Assembly: GCA_946965045.2 (NCBI GenBank)
Contig: OX337233.1
Span: 372,001 to 436,000, forward strand
DNA length: 64,000 nucleotides
From: Epithemia pelagica
Lineage: Eukaryota > Bacillariophyta > Bacillariophyceae > Surirellales > Surirellaceae
Reading direction: 5' to 3'
Shown: positions 31,400 through 42,095 of the stretch, one piece after another
Position numbering within the stretch: position 1 is the first letter of the stretch
Layout: the number at the start of each line of letters is the position of its first letter
Position numbers and translations under genes: made by a program
The notes under the pieces: generated by a model
What the model was told of the DNA's origin: nothing
The model's database searches: none
What the model saw: the letters and a program-made list of their open reading frames with translations, nothing else

Positions 31400-32466
31400 A
31401 CGGCCAGCACGGATCTGCCAGACGATCCCTGGAATGTTCTCGTTTGCCCCGACGGTGTCTTTGTACAAGGTAATGGAAACGACGTGGACCGTTTCCAACA
31501 ACTCCCTCAAGTAGTCGAGTTTGACATTCCAGCGTGCAATGGAGTCATTCATGTCGTCAACCAGGTGATTCTTCCGGCCATGGAATTGCCGAACCCGAAC
31601 TCGACACCATTTGGGGAGTTCTGGGAGCCAATGGGTTTGGCCGGCTCCGGACCATTTTGGAACTGTCAGGTCTCGATCAAGCTGTGGATGATCCCAACGT
31701 TTCCTGGACCCTCTTTGCCCCCTCCGACAATGCCCTCGGTGAACTCGAACCCGATTTTCTCACCTACCTCACCTTGAACCCCAGTGTCTTGTCCTTTCTT
31801 CTCCAATATCATGTCGTGGCCGAGGTCTTGACATTTTCCGACTTGGAGGCGCATCCGGCTCCTACAGTCGTAACCTTGACTGGTCAAGAGATTCTTGTCG
31901 AATGCGATGGACAAGACTTGACCTTGCAAGGTTTCAACGATGGCCCTCTCAATCGCACCATTGTGGAATGGGCCGACCTTGCCGCCTCGAATGGAATTGT
32001 GCATGGTATTAATAACGTGTTGATTCCAAAATTGCCCAGTATCGGAACCACCATTCTCCAGGGATATTCCTTGTTCAATCGGGCTGTGCAGATTGCCGTC
32101 TTGACCAATACCTTGAATTCCTTTACGGACGATTATACCGTTTTGGTGCCCTCCAACGAGGCATTTCGGGCCCTGGGGGATGACGTCTTGAATGCCGTAT
32201 TTTCCGACGTGAATACGTTGACCACCATTTTGGCCACGCATGTCATTCCGGGTCCTGGATTGGACCGTAAGGCCGTCTCGGAACTGACCGAGATTGCCAA
32301 TACCTGGTCGGGCATTCCCTTGAGGGTTACCACAAATGGTACAGATGTGTTCCTGGCTGCCCCTGGCAATGAGGGAGAGGGTGCCAAGGTGCAAGTGGCC
32401 GATATCGAAGCCTTGCCCAGCAGTATCATTCATGTGATTGATACCGTCCTTTTGCCTCAGGCGTAA
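31400..32466 (+). pseudogene. Truncated, frameshifted fasciclin gene (FAS-D)
   Basis: Similarity to FAS-B begins abruptly around 31400-31412, in the middle of the first FAS1 domain (LVCPDGVFVQGNGN), and runs to VIHVVNQVILP near 31590. The frame then shifts, between about 31580 and 31610, and continues through two more FAS1 domains to an intact C-terminus (IIHVIDTVLLPQA). The signal peptide and first half-domain are missing, and no promoter-like copy of the FAS-B flank is present. It is therefore a 5'-truncated duplicate with a frameshift. The open part after the shift spans more than 280 codons, so decay is recent. Confidence 0.8.
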
Positions 32467-32738
32467 TCATCCCATTACTACTGTCTCCTGAACAAACACA
32501 AGTATCTACCTATAGATACACAGACTCTATGGCACTTTGTGGAATGATTGCTGTTGTAAAACAAGGGTCGAACGATCTATCTAAACTTTGGATAGTTTTG
32601 TCTTGTCTTGTCTACCTAGAATAGGTATAGAGTATTCGCCTAACTATGACATTATGCCACCTCTAGGTAGAGGTTCGCAGTTGCTCTACCTTGTTTGTCC
32701 CCCGGATCCCTACCAATTATTACGGATGGATCAAGCAC
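32467..32738. other. Spacer between FAS-D and the 101-bp array
   Basis: This holds the FAS-D copy of the conserved 3' flank element (about 32521-32560) and otherwise unremarkable sequence leading into the array. Confidence 0.5.
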
Positions 32739-33546
32739 GATCGACGATTGTAAGCCGAAACGCCTCGACAGAATTTTGGCCGCAACGGAGATTTCAACGA
32801 CAAGAAAATCCAAACGGAGAAGCAAGCAACTCTTTACTTGATCGACGATTGTAAGCCGAAACGCCTCGACAGAATTTTGGCCGCAACGGAGATTTCAACG
32901 ACAAGAAAATCCAAACGGAGAAGCAAGCAACTCTTTACTCGATCGACGATTGTAAGCCGAAACGCCTCGACAGAATTTTGGCCACAACGGAGATTTCAAC
33001 GACAAGAAAATCCAAACGGAGAAGCAAGCAACTCTTTACTTGATCGACGATTGTAAGCCGAAACGCCTCGACAGAATTTTGGCCGCAACGGAGATTTCAA
33101 CGACAAGAAAATCCAAACGGAGAAGCAAGCAACTCTTTACTTGATCGACGATTGTAAGCCGAAACGCCTCGACAGAATTTTGGCCACAACGGAGATTTCA
33201 ACGACAAGAAAATCCAAACGGAGAAGCAAGCAACTCTTTACTTGATCGACGATTGTAAGCCGAAACGCCTCGACAGAATTTTGGCCGCAACGGAGATTTC
33301 AACGACAAGAAAATCCAAACGGAGAAGCAAGCAACTCTTTACTTGATCGACGATTGTAAGCCGAAACGCCTCGACAGAATTTTGGCCGCAACGGAGATTT
33401 CAACGACAAGAAAATCCAAACGGAGAAGCAAGCAACTCTTTACTTGATCGACGATTGTAAGCCGAAACGCCTCGACAGAATTTTGGCCGCAACGGAGATT
33501 TCAACGACAAGAAAATCCAAAGGGAGAAGCAAGCAACTCTCTATGT
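32739..33546. repeat. Tandem array, eight copies of a 101-bp unit
   Basis: Units start with GATCGACGATTGTAAGCC at 32739, 32840, 32941, 33042, 33143, 33244, 33345 and 33446; spacing is exactly 101 in every case. Copies differ by one or two substitutions (such as GGCCGC versus GGCCAC). The last copy carries AAAGGGAG in place of AAACGGAG and runs into sequence shared with the 297-bp repeats at 42096-42978. The array ends about 440 bp before the FAS-E start codon. Confidence 0.97.
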
Positions 33547-33985
33547 GAGATCGTGACAACAAGTCATAGGGCGCACCCTTGTCCGTTGACCATGAGACGC
33601 CGAGTCTTCTTTCCAGTACGAGCTAAGCAAAAGGCGCGGGTTTTCGAGTTCCTCCGACGAACTGCCGATACCAGAGAATACCCACGTCAAAACTCGGCGC
33701 ATGACGAGGTTCAAACGAAACATTCTATAATTCACGGTCGGCAGTGGGCAAGACCAACAATGGACATTTGGCAAGATCCGATTTGAATGCAGTCCGGTAC
33801 CAACGTTCACCAACGGATAGCGAGCGAGTTCTGTAGTACAGCTTCCATAAGTAGCGAGCAGGTGGAGTTGGTGGATCGTTGGATGGTGATTGGCCGCGCG
33901 CGGCATGACGCGCAGGCACAGCTTTTCGCTCCTCGGTTTTCTCACAATTTCTTGTTTGGATCGTCTCATAATCTTTGCCTCGATC

Positions 33986-35557
33986 ATGATTGCATCACTC
34001 CTTCAAAACACCTTGCTCGCCGCTTCTCTGTTCTCATCGGCCATTGCCGCAGGCGACCATGCTCTGACCGCGTCCCGAGCATTGGGCGCGGCCGAATTCA
34101 GCTGTCCCACTACGGATGAGGAAGGTCGTGGATTGCGAGCCCGCTATGTGCCTCCTCCCAAGGGAAAAGGAAAAGGCAAGGGCGACTACTACAAGAAGGG
34201 CAAGAAGGACAAGAGCAAGGACGATGATGATGGCAAAAAGGGCAAAAAGCAGAAAAAGCAACCCAAGTGCCTCACGATTGGCGAATTGTTTGAAAGCTCG
34301 GAGGATTTCACCACGCTGGTGGAGACACTCAAGTTTGTTGACTTTTGGGAAGCGGTGAATGATCCAGAAGTCGAGCTGACAATTTTCGCTCCCACCAACG
34401 ATGCCTTTGCGGGTGCTCCAGAAGGCACCATCGGCTTGAACACATTGTCGCGCGTTTTGTCCTATCATACTGTGGACTACAAGGTCACGTCCAGTGATTT
34501 GTTTGGAGCGGGTGCTTCTACCATAACCATCCCTACTGCCTTCGACGACAACACCTTTGATGTTGTGATCAAGGGACATGATATCTTTATTCAAGGTGAC
34601 GCCAATGATGTGGAGGATCTCCCTCAAGTGATTGCCGCAGATCTTTATGCGTGTAATGGAGTGGTGCATGTGGTGGACCAGGTGATTCTCCCCAAGCTGG
34701 TTCTTCCCACCATTTTGGAACTCTGCCAAGATTGCTCTAACACCATGGTGTCCCTTTTGGAACTGACGGAGTTGGATGCCGTCGTGGACGATCCGGATGC
34801 TTCCTTGACCCTCTTTGTGCCCATCGAAGACGCCTTTGGTCAATTGGATCCGGAATTTCTCGGCTACTTGGTAAACAACACAGATGTCTTGAGTTTGATT
34901 CTCAAGTTCCATGTTGTCGGCAAGTTCTTGGCCGCAGAAGACTTGGTCGCCCATCCGCCCCCGACAGTCGAAACCTTGGCCGAACAAGAGATTTCTCCCG
35001 AATTTGATGGCACAGACTTGTTCTTGTCCGGGTTCAACAATGACCCGGCCAATCTTCCCATCCTGGTAGGCGCCGACTACCTTGCCTCGAATGGTAATGT
35101 CCTTTTTATCGACAAGGTATTGGTCCCCAAGTTGCCCGTGGGTGGAACAGCCGCGCTCAAGGGACTCAGCTTGTTCAATACCGCCTTGGCCGTGGCTGGG
35201 TTGACCGAGACCTTTAATTCCTTGACGGACAGCTTTACCATCCTGGCGCCCACCGACGACGCCTTTTTGGCCTTGGGGGATACCTTGACAGAGGTCCTCG
35301 CCGATGTGGATACCTTGACGACCATTTTAGCCACGCACGTCATTCCCGGTCCAGGTCTCCAGAGTCCGGCCGTGTTGGAATTGACCGAGATTACTAGTAC
35401 CTTGTCGGGCATTCCTTTGACGGTCACGGTTCGCGACACGGGTCTCTTTATTGCCGGCCCGGGCAATGCGGGAGATGGAGCCAAGGTGATTGGTGCCGAT
35501 ATGGAAGCCTTGCCGGACAGTATCATTCATGTGATTGATACAATTCTCTTGCCATGA
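33986..35557 (+). CDS. Secreted fasciclin (FAS1) protein, FAS-E, three domains; mosaic gene
   Basis: 523 aa. The first 57 residues, including the signal peptide and RARYVPPP, are the same as FAS-B. From KGKGKGKGDYYKKG onward the protein is nearly the same as FAS-F, including three FAS1 domains (TIFAPTNDAF, a degenerate LFVPIEDAF, and TILAPTDDAF). It ends two residues earlier than FAS-F because GGA has become TGA just before the last Ala codon. In the second domain several motif positions are changed (VPIE; NVLFIDKVLVP). Start chosen as in FAS-B. The gene appears to have formed by recombination between a FAS-B-type 5' part and a FAS-F-type 3' part. Confidence 0.88.
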   Translation: MIASLLQNTLLAASLFSSAIAAGDHALTASRALGAAEFSCPTTDEEGRGLRARYVPPPKGKGKGKGDYYKKGKKDKSKDDDDGKKGKKQKKQPKCLTIGELFESSEDFTTLVETLKFVDFWEAVNDPEVELTIFAPTNDAFAGAPEGTIGLNTLSRVLSYHTVDYKVTSSDLFGAGASTITIPTAFDDNTFDVVIKGHDIFIQGDANDVEDLPQVIAADLYACNGVVHVVDQVILPKLVLPTILELCQDCSNTMVSLLELTELDAVVDDPDASLTLFVPIEDAFGQLDPEFLGYLVNNTDVLSLILKFHVVGKFLAAEDLVAHPPPTVETLAEQEISPEFDGTDLFLSGFNNDPANLPILVGADYLASNGNVLFIDKVLVPKLPVGGTAALKGLSLFNTALAVAGLTETFNSLTDSFTILAPTDDAFLALGDTLTEVLADVDTLTTILATHVIPGPGLQSPAVLELTEITSTLSGIPLTVTVRDTGLFIAGPGNAGDGAKVIGADMEALPDSIIHVIDTILLP

Positions 35558-37001
35558 GCCTAACAACTCAGAAAAAAAGATGCTGCCTAGCTAAAAAATA
35601 ATGATGAACAAAGAAACGAATCGGCTCCATAGCAGTTTGTGTGGATTCCATGCTGTTGTAAAAAGTGGGGAGCCGGTCGCTCAACTACCTAGTACATAAA
35701 ATGTCTCTACAACACCATTCCTGATGGACCTGCACGACGACTTGTGTATATCATACGAGGCACTCGTACCGACTTTCGACACGACTTGAGGTCGCTGTCG
35801 ACTACTACCAAGGTCACTCGAGGTTGTCCTGGTGCCTACTACGCAAGGACGAGACGTTATGGGTTTTGTGGAGACCCATCGTGCCGATTTTACTTTGTGC
35901 GGCCCACCCTTATCCGTATTCTGTATCATCCTGAGTGTGTGTCGTCATTCTGGATACTGTCCTGCTCTTGTTTGTTGTGAGCATGCCAAACATCAGAGGA
36001 AGGAACCAAAGCGATGAGGTGGACCTGTATTCCGACGCTATCGTACGGCGAGAATGGACCGAATGGGTCATTACTCGACCGCATAGCCATGCTAGTGTTG
36101 GTCGCTGACGGATGCTGGACAGACGTCGATGGACTTGGGGTCTGTTCACTGTACGAAGGGCCAGCTCCTACCTGTCCCTACCACTTTCAACTGATTTCAC
36201 GACTACCTGTAGGTACTGTTTTTCCCCCAGTACGCCGGACGACCGTCCCACCAACCGCATTCGCCTCGCTCAGCACTTGGGAACCGGGCATCTGCTCGCA
36301 CTTCTCTCTAGCTAGTAAATAGTAGAGTCGTATTCGAATGTCTATTCGTACACTGACTGGTCGTAGGATGGCCCCACAACTACTGCTGCTGCCTGTAGGA
36401 ATCGTACGTGGCGTTGGGAAGGACTGATAGTAATTATTTTTTGCGTTCCAGGACGCCGTGCGGTGGCGTCTCGTTTTTTGGCAAACGAACGAAGCTACCT
36501 ACCAACCTATTGTACTTGTCGTACCAACAAACAACGCACCTACCACAGTGAGTGAGTAGTCAAGGGAGGCGAAACAATCCCGGTTCACCCCTCAACACAC
36601 ATAAACACACATACACAATCTCTCTCCCAGAACACGACGAGAATCCATTGATTTTTCACCCTTTTGTTGTTTCATTCGCCTTGATCCACAAGATTGAAGC
36701 AGCAACCCCGCCTCTCAAACTACTCAAACGAGGCACTCCTATATCTAGAAGGACAGAGAAGGACGAGACTGTTGTGTGTTTGGACTCAAACGTTGTTTCA
36801 GAGCCACACAACAATTGTACCAGAAACAATTCGATCCACCACAATCATCAACAAGCACTCACACAATACTCTGCTTGTCGTGGAACCACCACCGACCAGA
36901 GCAGCACCAGCACCAGTAGCACCATTGTCCCCCTATTCTTCTTCTCCCCCAACAACAAAAACCGGACCCCAACAACACCGTTGAGTCAAGCAGCCGCCAG
37001 C
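35558..37001. other. Intergenic between FAS-E and coiled-coil gene 1
   Basis: Duplicated at 44855-45689 plus 49977-50374. Includes the conserved 3' flank element (35619-35665). A plus-strand frame at 36014-36322 is not preserved in block B, where a 10-bp difference shifts it, so it is not treated as a gene. 36552-37001 is open in the frame of the next gene but lacks an ATG; block B keeps a different frame open, so this is 5' flank or untranslated leader. Confidence 0.6.
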
Positions 37002-39206
37002 ATGATGACCGCAACAGCAACAGCCAACTGCGAGCAACCAGCACCAGAACCGGACCCATCCGACACTCTTGAAAATGACAAGGTCGCCGACACTTGTTTG
37101 CAACGACCGCATTTGGTCAAGCGCAAATCGGCACCCGCCGGCTTGCGATGGAATCCCCTGGGACAACAAGACGACGAAGACCCGACCGAACTCAATTACG
37201 AGGATTATTTGGACGACGAGGACGATACCACAACCAATCATTGGGACGATCCCATTGTCTTGACGCCCATCTTGACCATGCCGTTGAGCAGCAGCAACAA
37301 CAACAAGAACAACCAACAGAACCCTCGCACTACCACCTACAACCATTCCAAACAAGCCTACAATCCCCATGATCAGTATTCCAACAACAACATGAGCCAT
37401 TCTACTACCACCTCTCCAACAGTCATAACCAAACCATGGTCGGAACACGACGACAAGTCGCCGACTGGCAAACACAACATGACCGAGGGTTGTGATTCCA
37501 CGATTACCACGACGGCATCGTCCAGTTCCCATAACTCTACCAATACTACCTCGGCTACCCGTTCGTCGTCTTTAGTGGTGTCCCCGACGCAATCTACTGC
37601 TGCTACCAGTGCTACCACACCCTCCAGTCCTACGCCGAATACGATTCGGACCACCACCCCACCAACGACGACTACTACGACGACTACTACGACTGGCAAT
37701 TCCAAGAATAGTAACTTGGACTATTTGCAACACACCATTCAAGAGCAACAAGACGCTTGCCGCAGTTTGCAACAAGGCGTGCAAGTCCATTTGGATCGGG
37801 CCGTGGCCCGCTATCAGGCCCACAATACGGTTGGGGCCTGTTTGGCTTGGAAACGCATGCATCAATTGCAACGCGAACATGAGCACTTGACCAAGGCCGT
37901 GTCCTATTTGCATCAATTGCTAGTACAGCAACAAGAACAACAAGCACAAGCACAAGCACAGCAACAATTGAAACTGCAACAAGAGCAACAAGAACAACCA
38001 CAAGCACCACAAGTTTCGGCCATCAACTCTCCGCTTCGCAAAGTGTCGTCTCGCGGTGGATTATTGTCGAGTCGGGGAACCAAACAGGGCTGGTCATCAC
38101 GAGGCCGGTTGCGTCGCTTTCATCATTCCGACAGTAGTACCAAGGATGCGGGATATCATTCCGATGGCAATGCTCCCACCCATGATGATGATGATGATGA
38201 TGATGATGAGGACGAAGACGATGACGTGGAGTACGAGTTGGAGGAGGAAGAAGAAGACACCAAAGATCACAGTCTTGACATGAATCCCTTGCTCCTATCC
38301 CCCGTCAAGGCTCCTCGAGGATTATGGCAAGCTGCTGCCAGTACGACGAGTCAGAGGCAACAGTCCTCCTCCAAGAGTCACAGCAGTCACTTTGCCTCCC
38401 TGCCCTCGTTGGAAGGATTGTATCAATTGGATGTTCCCTTGGCCAACACCACCACCAAGACAAGAACGACAGCAGCAAGTCCACCCGCATCCCCGACCGC
38501 TCACCACCACAAGGCATCGTCGTCGAAACAACAAGGACGGCAATTCTTGGGCAAACTCATTGCTCGTCGTTCGCAATTGGGGGGATTGGATTTGGCCACC
38601 ACGCCCGCAACGACTTGTACCACACGGCCATGGGACGAATCCACGCAACGACGCCGACAACGGCGACGTCAACGACGTCGCCAACAACGACACGAACAAC
38701 GAGAACGACACGAACAAGTGGTACGGCAATTGCAGCAAGGGCAACCATTGTCGCCCGCACAAGCGGCCACGGACGAATCACTACCTCAGTCTCCCACCAC
38801 CAAACAACCACCATCCGGACGACGACGCTTGCGAGGGACAGGTGGAGGCAGTAGTCGTCGGACACAGAGTCCCGGACCCTCGTCGTCCTTGTCCTTTTTG
38901 CGATTGGACGTGTCCCATCGCAACCATGACAACGACCAAGTTGCAATGACCGAGTCTCATTCCTCTTGTCAGCAACAAGAAGAACAAGCACAACAAGAAC
39001 GAGTGTGGTTGCAAGAACAAATTGACATGATTTTGAATACCCACATTCAAGACGAACCCGAAACTCTCTCCCACAGCAACAACAACAGCAGCAGCAACAG
39101 CAAGTCTCGATCCGTCCCATCCGAACAAGAGGCCATTCTGCAAGAATTGGCCGCCTTCGTGGCCCAGCAAACCGCAACCGCAACCACAACCGATGCGGAC
39201 ACTTAA
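37002..39206 (+). CDS. Low-complexity coiled-coil protein, copy 1
   Basis: 734 aa from MMTATATANCEQ. The start was chosen because the frame upstream of it is not the same in the two paralogues. Conserved features: PHLVKRKSAPAGLRWNP near residue 35, an acidic ELNYEDYLDD, and a predicted coiled coil at about 239-325 centred on HNTVGACLAWKRMHQLQRE. There is also an Asp-run at about 388-400, the basic RRRQRRRQRRRQQRHEQRER around 550, and a C-terminal helix (VWLQEQIDMILNTHIQDE, then EAILQELAAFVAQQ). The rest is Gln/Asn/Thr/Ser-rich. No signal peptide or membrane segment. I do not recognise a named family. The VGACLAWKR core suggests a helical interaction module. Confidence 0.75.
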   Translation: MMTATATANCEQPAPEPDPSDTLENDKVADTCLQRPHLVKRKSAPAGLRWNPLGQQDDEDPTELNYEDYLDDEDDTTTNHWDDPIVLTPILTMPLSSSNNNKNNQQNPRTTTYNHSKQAYNPHDQYSNNNMSHSTTTSPTVITKPWSEHDDKSPTGKHNMTEGCDSTITTTASSSSHNSTNTTSATRSSSLVVSPTQSTAATSATTPSSPTPNTIRTTTPPTTTTTTTTTTGNSKNSNLDYLQHTIQEQQDACRSLQQGVQVHLDRAVARYQAHNTVGACLAWKRMHQLQREHEHLTKAVSYLHQLLVQQQEQQAQAQAQQQLKLQQEQQEQPQAPQVSAINSPLRKVSSRGGLLSSRGTKQGWSSRGRLRRFHHSDSSTKDAGYHSDGNAPTHDDDDDDDDEDEDDDVEYELEEEEEDTKDHSLDMNPLLLSPVKAPRGLWQAAASTTSQRQQSSSKSHSSHFASLPSLEGLYQLDVPLANTTTKTRTTAASPPASPTAHHHKASSSKQQGRQFLGKLIARRSQLGGLDLATTPATTCTTRPWDESTQRRRQRRRQRRRQQRHEQRERHEQVVRQLQQGQPLSPAQAATDESLPQSPTTKQPPSGRRRLRGTGGGSSRRTQSPGPSSSLSFLRLDVSHRNHDNDQVAMTESHSSCQQQEEQAQQERVWLQEQIDMILNTHIQDEPETLSHSNNNSSSNSKSRSVPSEQEAILQELAAFVAQQTATATTTDADT

Positions 39207-39767
39207 ACACCTACTACCACTGTCATGACGAAGGACAGGACCACCAGCAACATGAGTAGCATGCCCCCGATTCCGGCCTTGTGACGGACGACAACCCCCA
39301 TGACTGACTTTCTACTAGTACTACCTAGTAAAAGAGACACCAGAGATGGACAGGACGTTGGCCGGGGGTAAGTATTCGGGAAGAAAGCACATACGAGCCA
39401 TAGTACAATCAATCTATCTAGAACAAGACCAACAAGACCAACAACAACAAATATAAGATACAGTCTCGACTTGTTCCGTCCAGAATAGTGAACAAAAGGG
39501 CCATAGATCGCCCAGTTTCTCTAGGACACCGCATTCCTTCCAGAACATATCAATATTCCCATAATACAGAGATGTTATCATTGTCGTGCGAGGAGGAATC
39601 AAGAGAGATGTAAACTAGGTAAGTACGAGTAGTACGAGTAGGTACGTTTGGTGTAGAAGAAACAGAGTACGTATTCAAGAAGAACAGAGTAATCATCTTG
39701 CGCTATACTCAAGCAGTTTTACAGACACATTTGTCGACCCCCAAAAGCCACAAGAAGGTAGATGTGT
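39207..39767. other. 3' flank of coiled-coil gene 1
   Basis: Matches the flank after the second copy (52499-53042) up to the motif GTAGATGTGT, ending at 39767. No gene seen. Contains a short CAA run that is much longer in block B. Confidence 0.7.
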
Positions 39768-41933
39768 AACTTGGTTGGGCGTGCATCCTCTAATCCGTTC
39801 CTCGACACCTCCATGTATGAGGTAGAGTTTCAAGACGGACATGTGGAATCTTATGCAGCCAACTTGATAGCGGAAAATATCTACGAGCAATTAGACGATG
39901 AAGGAAACAAATATCGTCTCATCGATCAAATCATAGATCACAAGAAAGATCCATCGGCGATTCTCTTATCCAATGGCACTTAAATGCTAAATGGAAGGGA
40001 ACACAAGAAACGTACGACGAGAGGATGGTCATTCTGTGTGCAGTGGCGTGACGGTACAACCAGCTGGGAGTACCTAAAGGATTTGAAGGAATCAAACCCT
40101 CTGGAAGTAGCAGAATACGTAGTGGCAAACTTGCTCGATAAAGAGCCAGCTTTCGCATGGTGGGTCAATTTTGCTCTAAAGCGACGGGATCGATTGATTA
40201 AGGCAGCCAAGACAACGCGATATATGCGAAAATGGCAGAAGTATGGGATCAAAATCCCTAAGACAGTCGAACGGGCGTTGGAAATCGATAAGGAGACAGG
40301 GACTGATTTCTGGGCTAAAGCCCTCCGTCTGGAAATGTTGAAAATTTTCCCGGCCGTCAAGATATTAGATGAAGGTGCTCAACACCCAGTTGGGCATCAG
40401 ATGATTCCATGCCACATCGTTTTCGATGTGAAAATGGATTTCACAAGGAAAGCGCGCTTCGTGGCAGGCGGCCATAAGACTCAAGAACCAGAGACCCCAA
40501 CGTACGCTAGCGTGGTATCAAGGGAAAGCGTCAGAATTGGGTTTCTCTTAGCTGCTTTGAATGATATCGAAGTAATTGCCGCCGATATTGCTGGTGCTTA
40601 CCTTAATGCGCCGTGCCATGAGAAGATGTGTTTCAAGTGCGGATTGGAATTTGGAAAGGAATATGAAGGACGGTTCGCAATAATCACCAAAGCCCTTTAT
40701 GGCCTCAAGACTAGTGCCTTTGCTTGGCGAGAGCACCTATCAACTACCTTACAAGAGTCCCTCGGGTTTAGCCCTTGCCGGGCTGACCCAGATGTTTATC
40801 TAAGGGCAGCGACAAAACTGGATGGCACAAGGTACTACGAGATGGTCTTCATTTATATAGACGATGTGCTCGTACTATCAAACCAAGGGAAAGAGATTCT
40901 TAACATGCTTGACCAGCATTATCTGCTAAAGCCGGATTCCATTGGACCACCGAAATTGTATCTTGGAAACCAAGTCGAGACCTTCGACATTGAAGGGGAT
41001 ACTTCAAAGAGGTGCTGGGCTTTAAGCTCAAGACGGTATGCCAAGGAAGCCATCAGAAATGTCCAAAATTGGATGGAGTCAAGAGGAATGCAATTCAAAA
41101 CGAGAACAGCAGGTGTTCTTCCAGCAAACTATCGTCCAGAGCTTGACACGATTGCTTATTGTGATCATGATTGGATGAATTTCTTTCAGCAACAAATGGG
41201 AGTGTTGAGATGGTTAGTCGAGTTGGGCCGTATTGACATTACGGCTGAAGTATCGATGTTAGCGGCATTTTTGGCTGGACCAAGGGAAGGACACGTACAT
41301 GCGATGCTACATATTTTCGCGTATATTAATACGCATGATCGTTCGAGGTTGGTCCTTGACCCCAGTTACATCACACATGGGGAAGAACCAAACGCAGACT
41401 GGAATTCTTTTTACCCCGATGCAAAGGAGGAGATTCCACCAGACTGCCCAGAACCACTGGGTAAATCTGTGCAAATGACAGCATTTGTCGATTCTGACCA
41501 TGCTGGTGATTTAGTGACAAGGAGATCAAGAACAGGTATATTGATCTTCTTAAACAGGGCACCTGTAAATTGGTACAGTAAGAAGCAGACCAGTGTGGAG
41601 ACATCCACTTTTGGGTCTGAGTTCATGGCCCTTAAAGTCGGCATTGAGATGATCAAAGGTTTAAGGTACAAGTTGAGGATGATGGGTGTTCCCCTAGAAG
41701 TGCATACACATGTCCGAGTGGACAACACGTCTGTGGTGCAGAATAGTTCGAAACCATCTTCGACACTGCGAAAGAAATCGAATGCAATTGCGTATCATTT
41801 TGTCCGTGAGAACGTTGCTAACGGAACATGTCGCATTGCTTATGAACCATCACGTACTAACCTTGCCGACCTTTTGACAAACATCCAATCAGGAAGTGAG
41901 AGGACAAGGTTGGCCTCTTTGATCCTATATTAG
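39768..41933 (+). mobile_element. 5'-truncated Ty1/copia-type retrotransposon fragment (RT and RNase H), inactive
   Basis: The fragment starts in the integrase C-terminal region (FLDTSMYEVEF, then DGHVESYAANLIAENIY) and runs in one frame to 41933, interrupted by a TAA at 39981-39983. After the stop come the reverse transcriptase, with FDVKM, RKARFVAGGH, AADIAGAYLNAP and the catalytic YIDD (about 40854), and RNase H with VDSDHAGD, SEFMAL, VDNTSV and NLADLL. Gag, protease and most of the integrase are absent, and I see no matching long terminal repeats. The style is that of diatom copia (CoDi) elements. It cannot transpose by itself. The left end coincides with the end of duplication block A. 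Confidence 0.9.
39984..41933 (+). pseudogene. Copia pol remnant: reverse transcriptase and RNase H
   Basis: 649 open codons after the in-frame TAA. All RT and RNase H catalytic acidic residues seem present, so the disabling defects are the missing 5' half and the stop at 39981. The first ATG after the stop is fortuitous: the homologous protein reads straight through this point. Confidence 0.85.
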
Positions 41934-42095
41934 TGCGTTTCCCACTGTATTGATTGCAGGGTTGGGTACGTCCTGTACTTGTTATGGAGCAAGCTTTAAA
42001 CAGGTTGAGGAGGAATGAGATATACTTGGACACGATTACCCTATCAAATGGCCAGTGAATCGCGAGGGGACCGAGAAATGGTCGCGGTTATGGTC
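41934..42095. other. Junction between copia fragment and 297-bp array
   Basis: It could contain the polypurine tract (GTTGAGGAGGAATGAGA at about 42004-42020) and the beginning of a 3' LTR, but with no second LTR copy this cannot be verified. Confidence 0.3.

Larger units (their letters stand above)
34156..39767 (+). repeat. Segmental duplication block A (FAS1 gene plus coiled-coil gene)
   Basis: From the KGK linker of FAS-E through the coiled-coil gene and its 3' flank this block matches block B (43400-53042) at high identity. Similarity ends at 39767, exactly where copia sequence begins. Block B carries a 4287-bp transposon that block A lacks; block A carries about 200 bp (36369-36570) that block B lacks, and a 10-bp insertion near 36049. 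Confidence 0.9.

Noticed and set aside
32739-33546. CRISPR-like array
   Set aside because: The 101-bp units are head to tail with no unique spacers, and the DNA is eukaryotic; it is a tandem satellite-type repeat.
36014-36322. 103-codon frame conserved in DNA in both duplication blocks
   Set aside because: A 10-bp difference just after its start shifts the frame in block B, so the protein is not conserved; the similarity is simply the block duplication.
36552-37001. N-terminal extension of coiled-coil gene 1 (150 codons)
   Set aside because: No ATG, and in the paralogue the region upstream of MMTATATANCEQ is open in a different frame; it is better explained as 5' leader.
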